In this document: positions 25,976 to 34,104 of the stretch, one piece after another
How the letters are laid out: every line of letters starts with the position of its first letter
Position numbering within the stretch: the stretch's first letter is position 1
NCBI GenBank assembly: GCA_023426435.1
Contig: JAFAAS010000164.1
Span: 1-44,105 of the forward strand
Length of the DNA: 44,105 nucleotides
Source of the DNA: Verrucomicrobiota bacterium
GTDB taxonomy: Bacteria > Verrucomicrobiota > Verrucomicrobiia > Opitutales > Opitutaceae
Direction: 5' to 3'
Made by a program: the position numbers and the translations under genes
Notes under the pieces: generated by a model
Told to the model about the DNA's origin: nothing
The model's input: the letters and a program-made list of their open reading frames with translations, nothing else
Database searches by the model: none

Positions 25976-26533
25976 CTACTCGCGGAATTCGTCGAAAGGC
26001 TTTGGCGCAGCGAGGGCGGTTTCGCGGGCGCGGAGATTTTCTTCGCGCTGTTCGAGCTCGGTTTCTTTTTCCTGCTGCTCCTGCACCTTGGAGAAAAGAC
26101 GGGTTTCGCTTTCTTCGAGGAATTTCTCGCGTTCGCGCAGCGCTTGTCGGGTCTCGCGCAGGGAGGCTTCCTGGCGATCGAGCTCTTCCTTTAATTGATG
26201 GAGCGCCTCGGCCTCGCGAAGGGTGACGACGGCGCGGTTGCCGGGGTGATGAGTCTGACGCGAGGCGAGGAGCGACTCGCGAGCGCGGAGGAGGGCTTCG
26301 GCTTCGTCGAGATCGCGGGCGCGTTCCGCGAGGCGCGCTTCGGCTTCGACCAGGGCGCGTTCGCGTTCGGCCAGACCCTGTTCCAGCAGACGCAGGAGGC
26401 GGTCGGCGTCGGAAGCGGACGGCATGGATGTATCCGCGGAGATAGGACGCGGACGGCGCTGCAGCTGAAGCGGCTGCGGCACCGGGAAGCGCGTTGGGAA
26501 CGGCGGGAACGTGCGCGAGGATTCGGCGGGCAT
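25976..26533 (-). CDS. coiled-coil protein, last gene of the ParA operon
   Basis: 185 residues, almost entirely charged heptad-like helix from about residue 40 on (LLRLLEQGLAERERALVEAE, LREREKFLEESETRLFSKVQ, EQREENLRARETAL). The first 36 residues are proline-rich and possibly disordered; an internal ATG at 26425 would omit them and is a possible alternative start. There is no signal peptide or membrane segment. The gene lies 22 bases after the 282-residue gene and the three reverse genes form one operon with a ParA-type ATPase. A coiled-coil partner is a frequent companion of ParA/MinD-like positioning ATPases, so it may act as cargo or activator (inference). I do not recognise the family. 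Confidence 0.6.
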   Translation of the reverse strand: MPAESSRTFPPFPTRFPVPQPLQLQRRPRPISADTSMPSASDADRLLRLLEQGLAERERALVEAEARLAERARDLDEAEALLRARESLLASRQTHHPGNRAVVTLREAEALHQLKEELDRQEASLRETRQALREREKFLEESETRLFSKVQEQQEKETELEQREENLRARETALAAPKPFDEFRE

Positions 26534-26555
26534 GGTGGCGCTCCGCGACCAAAGG

Positions 26556-27404
26556 TCACCGGAACCAGCGGGTGAGCGCGGACCAGAACGAGCGTTTCGG
26601 CGGCGTGATCTCGCCGAGGTAAGGGCGGAGCAGGCGGGTGATGGTTTCCTCGAACGCCTTGTCGTCGAGGACGGCGAGTTGGCGGGAAAGGAAGGTGCGA
26701 TCGGCGGCGGCCTCGCGGCGCCAGTCGGTGAATTCGGCTTCGAACCACGCGAGCGCGGTGGCGGTGTTTTCGGCGGGGCGGGCGCTGGCGGCGGCGTGAG
26801 CGAGGGCCTCGGCGAGGTGGAGTCCGCTCGAGCCGGTGCGGAAAGGAATGAGATCGGCGAGCGCGCGTTCGTCGGTGTGAGCGAGGGCGTTGAGCAGACG
26901 TTTCAAGTCGCCGCCGACGATGATGCCTTGGGACAGGCGCTGGGCGAAGAGGGCGAGCTGGCCGAGAGTTTCGATCTGTTCGAGTTGGCAGAGATCGCGC
27001 GCGGGGACGTCGAGGGAGCAGAGCGAAACCGGGAAATTTTCCGGAATGCCGAGACGATCGAGGGCATTGAGAAAGGGATTGTCGCGCGTGTTGGCGGCTT
27101 CGGCCTGGCGGACCATTTCGCCGAAAGGCTGATCGAAGGCGAGCGTCTCGCGGAGGATCTGAATGAGAAGATCGGCGGCTTGCGGATGGCCGCGGGCGGA
27201 GAGCTCGAGCTGGAGCTCGCCGTAGTTGAAATCGATATACGCGGCGGGCGTTTCGCCGGCGCCGGGGATCGGCCAGGTGAGGCCGTCGAGATTTTGGGCG
27301 AGGCTGGTGAGCGACGTGTCGACGAGAATCGAGGACGCGAACGAAGCGCGAAGATAGTCCCATTCGCGAGCGAGCGTGGAAGAGCTGGAAGAGCTGGTGA
27401 TCAT
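26556..27404 (-). CDS. unknown protein in the ParA operon (282 aa)
   Basis: 282 residues from the ATG at 27404; the frame remains open far upstream but that part lies across the ParA gene in another frame. The N-terminus is a serine run (MITSSSSSSTLAREWDYL). The remainder looks like a soluble, mainly helical protein with acidic and hydrophobic alternation, for example ARGHPQAADLLIQILRETL, LAFDQPFGEMVRQAEAANTR and LGIPENFPVSLCSLDVPARDL. The last 30 residues are basic and tryptophan-containing (PPKRSFWSALTRWFR), which might bind membrane or DNA. I recognise no family. It starts 11 bases after the parA-type stop and 22 before the coiled-coil gene, so the three proteins probably work together. 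Confidence 0.6.
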   Translation of the reverse strand: MITSSSSSSTLAREWDYLRASFASSILVDTSLTSLAQNLDGLTWPIPGAGETPAAYIDFNYGELQLELSARGHPQAADLLIQILRETLAFDQPFGEMVRQAEAANTRDNPFLNALDRLGIPENFPVSLCSLDVPARDLCQLEQIETLGQLALFAQRLSQGIIVGGDLKRLLNALAHTDERALADLIPFRTGSSGLHLAEALAHAAASARPAENTATALAWFEAEFTDWRREAAADRTFLSRQLAVLDDKAFEETITRLLRPYLGEITPPKRSFWSALTRWFR

Positions 27405-27415
27405 GATGAAATGGG

Positions 27416-28420
27416 TCAGTTCGCGATGACGGACGGCCGGGGAAGGATCGGAGCGGTCGCGCGAGAAGGGCCGGGCGAGCGCGTCGGCTCGGGGGCGGAA
27501 AGCGGACTCGCTTCGGCGGCGGCGATGGTGTCGGCGTGGCGAATGAGTTCGTCGGCGAGTCGGCGGTAATCGGCGATAACGGTGTCGGAGTCGTTGAGGA
27601 GCTGAGAATCCTGGGCGACGAGGTTGACAGGGAGGCCGAGCGTGACGGCGCGGCGAACGACCATGGCGTCGCGGATTTGGGCGTCGAAGATTCGCGCGGA
27701 AGATGCGACGCGACGGGCGGATTTGAATTGGTTGAGACGAAGCTGCATGCGCATCCGCGGGACCTCGATGTCGCTGCCGCTCTTGATGGCGTTCATGACG
27801 ATCCCCTGGACTTGCGCGGCGGGCCCCATGGACGCTTTGCGGAAGCTGGCGGAGAGGGCGTGGAACTTCTGGAGCTTTTCGACGAGAAGGGTGAAGCCGA
27901 TGAGGCTGAGGGCGTCGGGATTGGCGGGAACGTAGATTTCGTTGGACGCGAACACGCCGCATTGGGAGGCGCGGAGGATGTTGGGCGGGCAGTCGAAAAG
28001 AATGAAGTCGTAGTCCTTTTCGACGGTGGCGAGCTGCTCCTGGAAGATGAGGTAAGGCGGGCGGCCGGGGTTGCCGCGGTATTCGCTCTCAAGATCGACC
28101 AAGTTGAATGTCGTGGGAACGAGATCGAGTCCGGGGAGGATTTTGTCGCCGTCGCGTCCGCGCAGGACGTCGTGGACGATGAGATCGCGAAGATGCGTGG
28201 TGCCTGGTTGGAAAAGGGAGAAGATGGCGCCGGCGCCCTCGGCGTTGATTTGGTTCCAGCGGTCGAGCTTCAGGAGCCAGATGCTCGCGTTGGACTGCGT
28301 GTCGAAATCGAAAAGGAGGACACGTTTGCCGCGTTGGGCGAGGCAGGCGGCGGTGTTGACGATGAGGGACGTTTTGCCGACGCCGCCCTTGTAGTTGAGG
28401 AAGGAAATTTTGCGAGGCAT
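27416..28420 (-). CDS. orphan ParA/MinD-type ATPase
   Basis: 334 residues from the ATG at 28420; the upstream extension of the frame is not coding-like. The deviant Walker A motif KGGVGKTS begins at residue 11, followed by LLFDFDTQSNAS (Walker A' region) and FILFDCPPN (Walker B). These define the ParA/Soj class, which moves chromosome origins, plasmids or protein complexes by ATP-driven surface binding. The C-terminal 35 residues are proline/serine-rich and look disordered. No parB gene, parS sequence or replication gene is nearby, so it is unlikely to be the chromosomal ParA. It leads an operon with an unknown 282-residue protein and a coiled-coil protein. A 25-base inverted repeat lies 85 bases upstream of its start. 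Confidence 0.85.
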   Translation of the reverse strand: MPRKISFLNYKGGVGKTSLIVNTAACLAQRGKRVLLFDFDTQSNASIWLLKLDRWNQINAEGAGAIFSLFQPGTTHLRDLIVHDVLRGRDGDKILPGLDLVPTTFNLVDLESEYRGNPGRPPYLIFQEQLATVEKDYDFILFDCPPNILRASQCGVFASNEIYVPANPDALSLIGFTLLVEKLQKFHALSASFRKASMGPAAQVQGIVMNAIKSGSDIEVPRMRMQLRLNQFKSARRVASSARIFDAQIRDAMVVRRAVTLGLPVNLVAQDSQLLNDSDTVIADYRRLADELIRHADTIAAAEASPLSAPEPTRSPGPSRATAPILPRPSVIAN

Positions 28421-28504
28421 GCGGAGGCTGCCGGTTGATGCGAGACGCGGCGATGAGTGCCGCGGAAGGACGGGGGCGGCGAGGGGGAAACGGGTGGGGT
28501 GCGG

Positions 28505-28529
28505 CGTTTTACGGAATGTTGGTAAAACG
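28505..28529. promoter_or_regulatory. perfect inverted repeat between parA-type gene and MFS gene
   Basis: CGTTTTAC (28505-28512) and GTAAAACG (28522-28529) are exact complements separated by nine bases. The 25-base site lies in the 231-base divergent gap, 85 bases from the ParA-type start and 122 from the MFS start, and looks like the binding site of a dimeric regulator. The rest of the gap holds no plausible gene. Confidence 0.45.
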
Positions 28530-28651
28530 GGTGTAAGGAGAGAGGTGCAGCAAGAGACGGCGGCCGGCGATTTGTCGCGCGGCGAGCGCGCGACCCACAT
28601 GGGTGCTGGTTTTTTTGTTGGCGGGGGAGGAGCGGTGGCGAGAGTCGGGCG

Positions 28652-29776
28652 ATGGAGCGAATGTCGGCGCGACGCGTTTATTGGACGGCGTTTGTGGGGC
28701 TCTTCTTCGATTACTATGACCTGTATCTTTTCGTGTATCTCGAGAAGGTGCTGGCGGCTCATTTCGGACTGAGTGTCGGGGAGAGCGATGCGTTGCAGTT
28801 CACGGGATTGGCGGGCGTGGGGTTGGGGGCGCTGGTGTTTGGGTATTTGGCGGATCGATACGGGCGGGGGCGGATGATGCTGGCGGTTTTTGGCGTGTAT
28901 GTGGCGGGGATCGCGGGGATCGCGCTGGCGTGGGATTTTGGCAGCTTGCTGGCGTTTCGGCTGGTGGCGTCGCTGGCGCTCGGCGCGGAGTGGGGAATCA
29001 GTCATACCTTCATGAGCGAGCACGTGGGGGCGGAGCGGCGGTATCGCTTCGCGGCGCTGCTGCAGTTTTCGATTCTAGGCGGGCTGCTGGCGGCGATGGC
29101 GGCGCGGTATGCGCTGCCGGTGGTCGGGTGGCGCTGGTTATTTGCGGCGTCGATTTTGCCGGTCGCGGTGTTGTCGGCGATGCGGTGGAAGTGGCTGGCG
29201 GGCGAAGGCACGCCGACGGTTGAGACTCAAAGTGTGGAAACCGGAGCGTCGGCGCGGTGGACCGGGGCGTTTGCGCGGTGTCTGGCGCTGGCCAGTCTGA
29301 CGATCGCGAGCGGAACGGTGAACGTGTTCTTTGCGAAGGAGCTGCCGCAGTCGCCGCTCTATACGATTTTGTTTTGGGCGAACGTGGCGCCCGGGATGTT
29401 GTTGGGCGCGTGGATCGTGCGGCGCGTGGGCGTGCGGCGGGCGTTGATCGGTTATGCGATGGCGCTGGTGGCGCTATCCGCGTTTGCGTGGGCGAGCACG
29501 TGGGAAGGGCGGAAGCTGGCGTTCGCGCTGGTGTTGCCGCTGTTGAACGGAATTCCGTTCGGGTTGATGGGCGCGTATTTCAACGAAGTGTTCGCGCGGT
29601 ATCGGACGATGCTGTCGGGGGCCGCTTATAATCTTGGGCGGATTCTGGCGGGGTTTGCGCCGGTGTTGATCACGGCGCTCGGGCTGCAGGAAGGTGGAAA
29701 CTACTTTTTGTTTTCGGTGGGCTTGGGACTGGGGGTGTTGGTGGTGGGGTGGGGCGTGAGGCAGAGTGGAGCGTGA
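28652..29776 (+). CDS. MFS transporter of the metabolite:proton symporter type
   Basis: 374 residues, an integral membrane protein with about ten to twelve helices. The N-terminal signature FVGLFFDYYDLYLFVYLEKVL and the loop GYLADRYGRGRMM after helix 2 resemble the MHS/AAHS branch that imports organic acids and aromatic compounds. A later stretch, LGAEWGISHTFMSEHV, corresponds to helix 4/5 of that group. It is shorter than usual (about 400-450), mainly in the central loop. The start at 28652 is one of two ATGs (28652, 28661). The gene is divergent from the ParA-type operon and converges with the Fe(III)-type permease. The substrate cannot be read from the sequence. Confidence 0.7.
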   Translation: MERMSARRVYWTAFVGLFFDYYDLYLFVYLEKVLAAHFGLSVGESDALQFTGLAGVGLGALVFGYLADRYGRGRMMLAVFGVYVAGIAGIALAWDFGSLLAFRLVASLALGAEWGISHTFMSEHVGAERRYRFAALLQFSILGGLLAAMAARYALPVVGWRWLFAASILPVAVLSAMRWKWLAGEGTPTVETQSVETGASARWTGAFARCLALASLTIASGTVNVFFAKELPQSPLYTILFWANVAPGMLLGAWIVRRVGVRRALIGYAMALVALSAFAWASTWEGRKLAFALVLPLLNGIPFGLMGAYFNEVFARYRTMLSGAAYNLGRILAGFAPVLITALGLQEGGNYFLFSVGLGLGVLVVGWGVRQSGA

Positions 29777-29778
29777 AC

Positions 29779-29806
29779 GCGGCGGGGTCGGGAGATCCCG
29801 CCCTGC
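29779..29806. repeat. GC-rich palindrome between convergent genes
   Basis: GGCGGG (29781-29786) pairs with CCCGCC (29797-29802) around a 10-base loop. It lies between the MFS stop and the permease stop and may end transcription from both sides. On the reverse strand it reads AGGGCGGGATCTCCC, like a headless relative of the TGTAG elements. Confidence 0.4.
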
Positions 29807-29829
29807 GATTTGGCGAAGCGTGGTTTGAC

Positions 29830-31524
29830 TTAGACGCGGAAGATGGCGCCGAGTTTTTTGCCGAGGAGCAGGCTGAGGCCGACGATGGTGACGCCCAGGA
29901 AAGCCATGGCCCAGACGCCGAGGGCGCTGGCGATGAACTTGCCGTCGCCGAGCAATTGGAAGAGCTCCATGATCGCTTTCGTGATCGGGTAGAATGCTTG
30001 CTTTTGAGCGAGGACGAGGGAGTCGCTGACCTCGAGCATGGCGAACGCAAAAGCGAGCAGACCGCCGGCGATGAGATTGGCGGAGATGAGAGGGAGGGTG
30101 ATTTTGACGACGGATTTGAGCGGCGGGCAGCCGAGGTTTTGGGCGGCTTCTTCGAGGGTTTCGCTGGTTTGTTGGAAGCCGGCGGCGGCGGAGCGGACGA
30201 CGTAAGGGAGGCGGCGAACGGAGTAGGCGACGATGAGGAGGATGGTTGGATCGCGAACGGGATTGAGGAAGGAGAAGAAGCGACCCTCCTGGGACATCGC
30301 GAGATAGCCGAAAGCGAGCACGAGGCCGGGGACGGCGAGCGGGAGCATCGCGAGAAAATCGAGGACCTGGCGGCCGGGGATTTTGCTGCGCACGACGACG
30401 TAGGCGATGGCGACGCCGAAGACGAGATCGAGAACGGTCGAGATGCTGGCGAATTTCAGGCTGTTGGCGATCGAGCTGACGGTGAGGTCGTGGCCGAGCG
30501 CGAGACGGAAGTTTTCGAGCGTGTAGTCGTTGGGGAGAACGGTCGCATACCATTCGCGGGAGAAGGCGACGAGGATGACGCCGAGGTGGGGAAGCACGGC
30601 GATAAACGTGACGCCGGCGAAGAACGCGGTGCAGAGGAGCGAGCGACCGCGGGGTAGAGCACGCGGGCCGCCGGTGCTGGTGGCTTTTGCCATCATGGCG
30701 TGGCCGCTTTGGCCGAAAAGGCCTTTGCCGAGCGCGTAGAAGGCGACGGAAGCGGCGAGCATCACGGCGACGAGCGCGTAAGGGAAAGGGTTTCCGCCGA
30801 TGTCGCGGAGACCGTAGTAGATTTGGACGCTGGCGATTTGGGCGTAGTCGAAGATGAGCGGCGTGCCGAGCTCGGTGAACGACCAGATAAAAACGATGGT
30901 GCCGCCGGCGAAGAGGCCGGGCTTGATGAGCGGGAGTGTGATTTTGCGAAAACGGCGGAAGCCGGTGCAGCCGAGATTTTGGGCGGCTTCCTCCATCGCG
31001 GGGTCGATGTTGGCGAGGGCGGCGACGGCGTTGAGGTAGATGATGGGGTAGAGGGAAAGGGCTTGGACGACGGCGACGCCCCAGAACTGACTCGCGGCGA
31101 ACCAGTCGAACGCCCAGCTGTCGGGCCGCAGGCCGATGGCAATGAGAAGGGAGTTGAAGGCGCCGTATTGGCCGAAAATTTGTTTGATCCCGATCGCGCC
31201 GACGAAAGGCGGAAGGATCATGGGGACGAGGATGAGCGAGCTGAGGAGGTTTTTGGCGGGGAAAAGAAAACGATCGCTGACGAAGGCGAGGGGGAGGGCG
31301 ATGAGCAGCGCGAGCGTGGTGGTGGCGCAGGCGAGGAGGGTGGAGTTGCGCAGCGCGGTGAGGTAGAGCGGATCGGCGAGCAAGGCGCGCAGGTAGGCGA
31401 AGGTGATGTTGCCGTCAGCGTCGATGAACCCGCCCTTCAGGATTTGCAGGATCGGCCAAAGGAAAAAGGCGGCGAAGAACAACGCGGTGACGACGAAGAT
31501 CGTGCGCGCGAAGGATTGCGACAT
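29830..31524 (-). CDS. fused two-domain ABC permease, Fe(III) type
   Basis: 564 residues from the ATG at 31524 (a start 12 codons upstream is less likely). Two permease units are joined in one chain; each has about six membrane helices and its own EAA loop, EEAAQNLGCTGFRRFRKITL in the first and EEAAQNLGCPPLKSVVKITL in the second. This duplicated layout is that of the FbpB/SfuB/AfuB permeases for ferric iron and of some phosphonate and thiamine systems. No binding protein or ATPase for it is adjacent, so partners must be elsewhere or shared. It lies 101 bases downstream of the DtxR/MntR-type gene on the same strand, which supports a metal substrate (inference). The 53-base gap on the other side separates it from a convergent MFS gene. 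Confidence 0.8.
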   Translation of the reverse strand: MSQSFARTIFVVTALFFAAFFLWPILQILKGGFIDADGNITFAYLRALLADPLYLTALRNSTLLACATTTLALLIALPLAFVSDRFLFPAKNLLSSLILVPMILPPFVGAIGIKQIFGQYGAFNSLLIAIGLRPDSWAFDWFAASQFWGVAVVQALSLYPIIYLNAVAALANIDPAMEEAAQNLGCTGFRRFRKITLPLIKPGLFAGGTIVFIWSFTELGTPLIFDYAQIASVQIYYGLRDIGGNPFPYALVAVMLAASVAFYALGKGLFGQSGHAMMAKATSTGGPRALPRGRSLLCTAFFAGVTFIAVLPHLGVILVAFSREWYATVLPNDYTLENFRLALGHDLTVSSIANSLKFASISTVLDLVFGVAIAYVVVRSKIPGRQVLDFLAMLPLAVPGLVLAFGYLAMSQEGRFFSFLNPVRDPTILLIVAYSVRRLPYVVRSAAAGFQQTSETLEEAAQNLGCPPLKSVVKITLPLISANLIAGGLLAFAFAMLEVSDSLVLAQKQAFYPITKAIMELFQLLGDGKFIASALGVWAMAFLGVTIVGLSLLLGKKLGAIFRV

Positions 31525-31594
31525 GGCGGGCGAGGGTGCGGGGCGCGGGCCGCGCAGCAAGGCGGAAGACGGCGCTCGGCTTGGTGAGCGAATT

Positions 31595-31622
31595 GGCGCC
31601 GACGGAACGGCGCCGTCCCGGG
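31595..31622. repeat. GC palindrome between mntR-type gene and permease
   Basis: ACGGCGCCGT (31607-31616) is a perfect palindrome and GGCGCC occurs at 31595-31600 and 31609-31614. It may be an RNA hairpin within the transcript or a variant of the dispersed GC elements seen elsewhere in the window. Confidence 0.3.
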
Positions 31623-31625
31623 CGG

Positions 31626-32288
31626 TCAGCGGGTGGGCTCGACGAGGATCTTGCCGGCGGCGGCGAGACTCAGCGGGGCGGATTGGTTGCGGGATTTTTT
31701 CAGCGTGATCAGGCCGGCGGTGAGATTGCGATCGGCGACGCGCACGATGGCGCCGGGGAGGAGGCCGTTTTGTTCGGCGAACTGGAGGAACTCGGCGGAT
31801 TGCTCGGTGACGCGGACGATGCGAAGCGGTTTGGCGAGGACGCAGGTGGCGAGCGTCGCGTAAACCTGGGAGTTGAGTTTGCCCTGGGCGCTCGGAATCG
31901 GGTCGCCGTGAGGATCGGTGGTGGGGCGGCCGAGGAGGGCGTCGAGGCGGTCGAGGACGTCGTCGGAGATAGCGTGTTCGAGCTGTTCGGCCTCGGTGTG
32001 GACGCTGGCCCAGTCCATTTTGAGGACATTGACGAGAAAGGTTTCGACGAGGCGATGGCGGCGGATGACGCCGAGCGCCATGCGGCGACCGGTGTCGGTG
32101 AGGCGGACGCCGAGGCGCGGTTGGTGTTCGACCAGCTTTTCGGCGGCGAGGGCTTTCACCATGGTGGTGACGGTGCCTGGCACGACCTCGAGGGACGTCG
32201 CGAGGGCGCCCATGGAGACGAGCTCGCCGGTTTCCTCGGAGAGCAGGAGGATGTGCTTGAGGTAGTTTTCAACCGTGATCGAAGCCAT
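31626..32288 (-). CDS. mntR: DtxR/MntR-family metal-dependent repressor
   Basis: 220 residues from the ATG at 32288; an ATG 12 codons upstream is possible but would run into the operator. The N-terminal winged helix is clear (ITVENYLKHILLLSEETG, VVPGTVTTMVKALAAEKLV, GVRLTDTGRRMA). It is followed by the dimer/metal domain with RRHRLVETFLVNVL and the ligand set WASVHTEAEQLEHAIS. Residues 150-220 form an SH3-like C-terminal domain (LPGAIVRVADRNL), as in longer DtxR/IdeR proteins. In the presence of Mn or Fe it should repress uptake genes. It is divergent from the outer-membrane channel and Mn importer, with a perfect 7+7 palindrome in between. The split between Mn and Fe response cannot be made from these residues alone. 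Confidence 0.88.
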   Translation of the reverse strand: MASITVENYLKHILLLSEETGELVSMGALATSLEVVPGTVTTMVKALAAEKLVEHQPRLGVRLTDTGRRMALGVIRRHRLVETFLVNVLKMDWASVHTEAEQLEHAISDDVLDRLDALLGRPTTDPHGDPIPSAQGKLNSQVYATLATCVLAKPLRIVRVTEQSAEFLQFAEQNGLLPGAIVRVADRNLTAGLITLKKSRNQSAPLSLAAAGKILVEPTR

Positions 32289-32334
32289 TACGACGATGGA
32301 TAGGCGCTTGGGGATTTGAAGCAACCAAGGATTT

Positions 32335-32352
32335 ATTTTGACTAATCAAAAT
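32335..32352. promoter_or_regulatory. candidate MntR/DtxR operator
   Basis: ATTTTGA-CTAA-TCAAAAT is a perfect 7-bp inverted repeat with a four-base centre, an AT-rich island in GC-rich DNA. It lies 46 bases upstream of the repressor start and 22 upstream of the channel start, and length and form match DtxR-type boxes. It probably controls both directions. Confidence 0.6.
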
Positions 32353-32374
32353 GGATTGTTCTCTTCGGGCCCAT

Positions 32375-33199
32375 ATGGATCAGCACGATACCGGTGCGCG
32401 CCGGAAGTGGCGCGCGATGATGTGGGGAGCGGGGATGGCGTGGGTGACGCTCGCCGGTGCTGCGGGTGGGGCTGCGGAGGGATTGCGGGAGATGACGACG
32501 GATCGGCCGGATGCGACGGAGAGTCCGTTCACGGTGAATCCCGGCCATGTGCAACTGGAGATGGATATCGCGAATTTCGGGCGGGATCGGGAGCGGGGAG
32601 AGGAAGTCGAGGAATGGGAAGCGGCGCCGTTTAATTTGCGGTTCGGCGTGACGGATAATTTCGAGTTGGGATTTTTCGTGGTGCCGTTTCGCAGCGTGAC
32701 GGAAACGCCGGCGACGGGGCAGCGCGCGCGGAGCGAAGGGTGGGGCGATCCGGTGTTGCGGGCGAAATGGAATTTTTTCGGAAACGATGAAGGAGACGTT
32801 GCGCTTGGGCTGATCGCGGACGTGAAGGTGCCGATCGGGGAGCGGGAGGTGAGTAATCGCGAGTGGGAAGGAGCGGTGATGCTGCCGGTGGCGTTTGAGA
32901 TCGGCGGCGGGTGGGAAGGCGCGGCGATGACCGGAGTGGAGATTGTTTATAGCGATGCGGGGGAGCACCGCGCGGTGTGGAGTAACACGATCACGGCGGG
33001 GCGGGCGATTGCGGAAAGGCTCGGGATGTTTGTCGAGTTGACCTCATCGACGGGCGATGGGGCGCATGTCGCGACGGGGAATGTGGGGCTCACGTTTCGC
33101 GTGCATGAGAACCTGCAATACGACGCGGGGGTTAACCTGGGGCTGACGGATGCGGCGACGGACACGCTGCTGTTTGTGGGCCTCGCGCGGAGGTGGTGA
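32375..33199 (+). CDS. outer-membrane channel (MetA-type transporter family)
   Basis: 274 residues. ATG at 32375 is chosen because an earlier ATG (32351) lies inside the operator. A basic stretch and hydrophobic segment (RRKWRAMMWGAGMAWVTLAG) form the signal peptide. The mature protein opens LREMTTDRPDATESPFTV and continues as alternating amphipathic strands (NFELGFFVVPFR, GDVALGLIADVKVPIG, GLTFRVHENLQYDAGVNLGL), ending with an aromatic residue as beta-barrels do. This is the pattern of the MetA-pathway/outer-membrane transporter family (PF13557). As the first gene after a metal-responsive operator and four bases before the Mn-binding protein gene, it may bring metal across the outer membrane. 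That role is an inference; related barrels are known mainly from aromatic-degradation loci. Confidence 0.65.
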   Translation: MDQHDTGARRKWRAMMWGAGMAWVTLAGAAGGAAEGLREMTTDRPDATESPFTVNPGHVQLEMDIANFGRDRERGEEVEEWEAAPFNLRFGVTDNFELGFFVVPFRSVTETPATGQRARSEGWGDPVLRAKWNFFGNDEGDVALGLIADVKVPIGEREVSNREWEGAVMLPVAFEIGGGWEGAAMTGVEIVYSDAGEHRAVWSNTITAGRAIAERLGMFVELTSSTGDGAHVATGNVGLTFRVHENLQYDAGVNLGLTDAATDTLLFVGLARRW

Positions 33200-33203
33200 A
33201 TTT

Positions 33204-34100
33204 ATGACTACACGATGGCGCAAAGCGCTGGTTGGGATGGTGGTCGCCGGACTGGCGATGTGTCCTTCGAGCGTGTGGGCGAAGAAGCGGGTCGTGACGA
33301 CGTTCACGATCATTCAGGACATGGCGCAGAATGTCGCGGGCGATGCGGCGATCGTGGAATCGATCACGAAACCCGGTGCCGAGATTCACGGGTATGAGCC
33401 GACCCCGCAGGACATCGTGAAGGCGCAGCGGGCGGATCTGGTGTTGTGGAACGGGTTGAACCTCGAGCGGTGGTTCGAGCGGTTTTTCCGGAATTTGAGG
33501 AATGTGCCCAGCGCGGTGTTGAGCGAGGGGGTGGAGCCGATCGGGATCGATGAAGGTCCGTATTCGGGGAAACCGAATCCGCACGCGTGGATGTCGCCGG
33601 CGAATGCGCGCGTTTATGTGGAGAACATTCGCAAGGCGCTGGTGAAAATCGATCCGGAGAACGAGGCGATCTACACGGCGAATGCGAAAGCGTATGCGGC
33701 GAAGTTCGAGGAGTTGGAGCGGACGGTGCGGACGGAGTTGGAGAAGATTCCCGCGGAGCAGCGGTGGTTGGTGACGAGCGAAGGAGCGTTCCCGTATCTG
33801 GCGCGGAATTTTGGGATGAAGGAATTGTTTCTTTGGGCGGTGAACGCGGATCAGCAAGGCACGCCGCAGCAGGTGCAGAAGGTGATCGATGGTGTGCGTA
33901 AAAACCGGATACCGGTGGTGTTCAGCGAGAGCACGGTCAGCGACAAGCCGGCGCGGCAAGTGGCGCGAGAAACGGGCGCCCGTTATGGCGGGGTGTTGTA
34001 TGTGGACTCGTTGACGGCGAAGAAGGGACCGGCGCCGACGTATCTCGATTTGATGGAATATAACGCGCGGACGATCGTGAAAGGGTTTCGAGGCGAATGA
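33204..34100 (+). CDS. sitA: Mn/Fe ABC transporter substrate-binding protein, SitA/YfeA type
   Basis: 298 residues with a signal peptide (about 1-26, ending SSVWA). It is a cluster A-I metal-binding protein. The four expected ligands are present: His62 (AEIHGYEP), His127 (NPHAWMSP), Glu193 (TSEGAFPY) and Asp268 (LYVDSL). Two His, one Glu and one Asp is the Mn/Fe set of SitA/YfeA, whereas zinc proteins have three His and a His-rich loop, missing here. Additional SitA-like stretches are LERWFERFFRNL and QRWLVTSEG. It captures Mn(II), and perhaps Fe(II), in the periplasm for the permease below. A good ribosome binding site (GGAGGTGG, 33189-33196) precedes the ATG at 33204. It follows the channel gene after four bases and is expected to be under the repressor at 31626. 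Confidence 0.9.
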   Translation: MTTRWRKALVGMVVAGLAMCPSSVWAKKRVVTTFTIIQDMAQNVAGDAAIVESITKPGAEIHGYEPTPQDIVKAQRADLVLWNGLNLERWFERFFRNLRNVPSAVLSEGVEPIGIDEGPYSGKPNPHAWMSPANARVYVENIRKALVKIDPENEAIYTANAKAYAAKFEELERTVRTELEKIPAEQRWLVTSEGAFPYLARNFGMKELFLWAVNADQQGTPQQVQKVIDGVRKNRIPVVFSESTVSDKPARQVARETGARYGGVLYVDSLTAKKGPAPTYLDLMEYNARTIVKGFRGE

Positions 34101-34104
34101 AGCG

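Noticed and set aside
24165..26552. 795-codon reverse frame across glmM
   Set aside because: It is antisense to glmM, which has all motifs in the forward frame; the product is Arg/Pro/His-rich noise.
28421..28651. parS site next to the ParA-type gene
   Set aside because: No sequence resembling TGTTTCACGTGAAACA; the inverted repeat there has a different sequence and spacer.
32375..33199. Lipoprotein or periplasmic partner instead of a barrel
   Set aside because: No lipobox; strand alternation and an aromatic end favour a beta-barrel.
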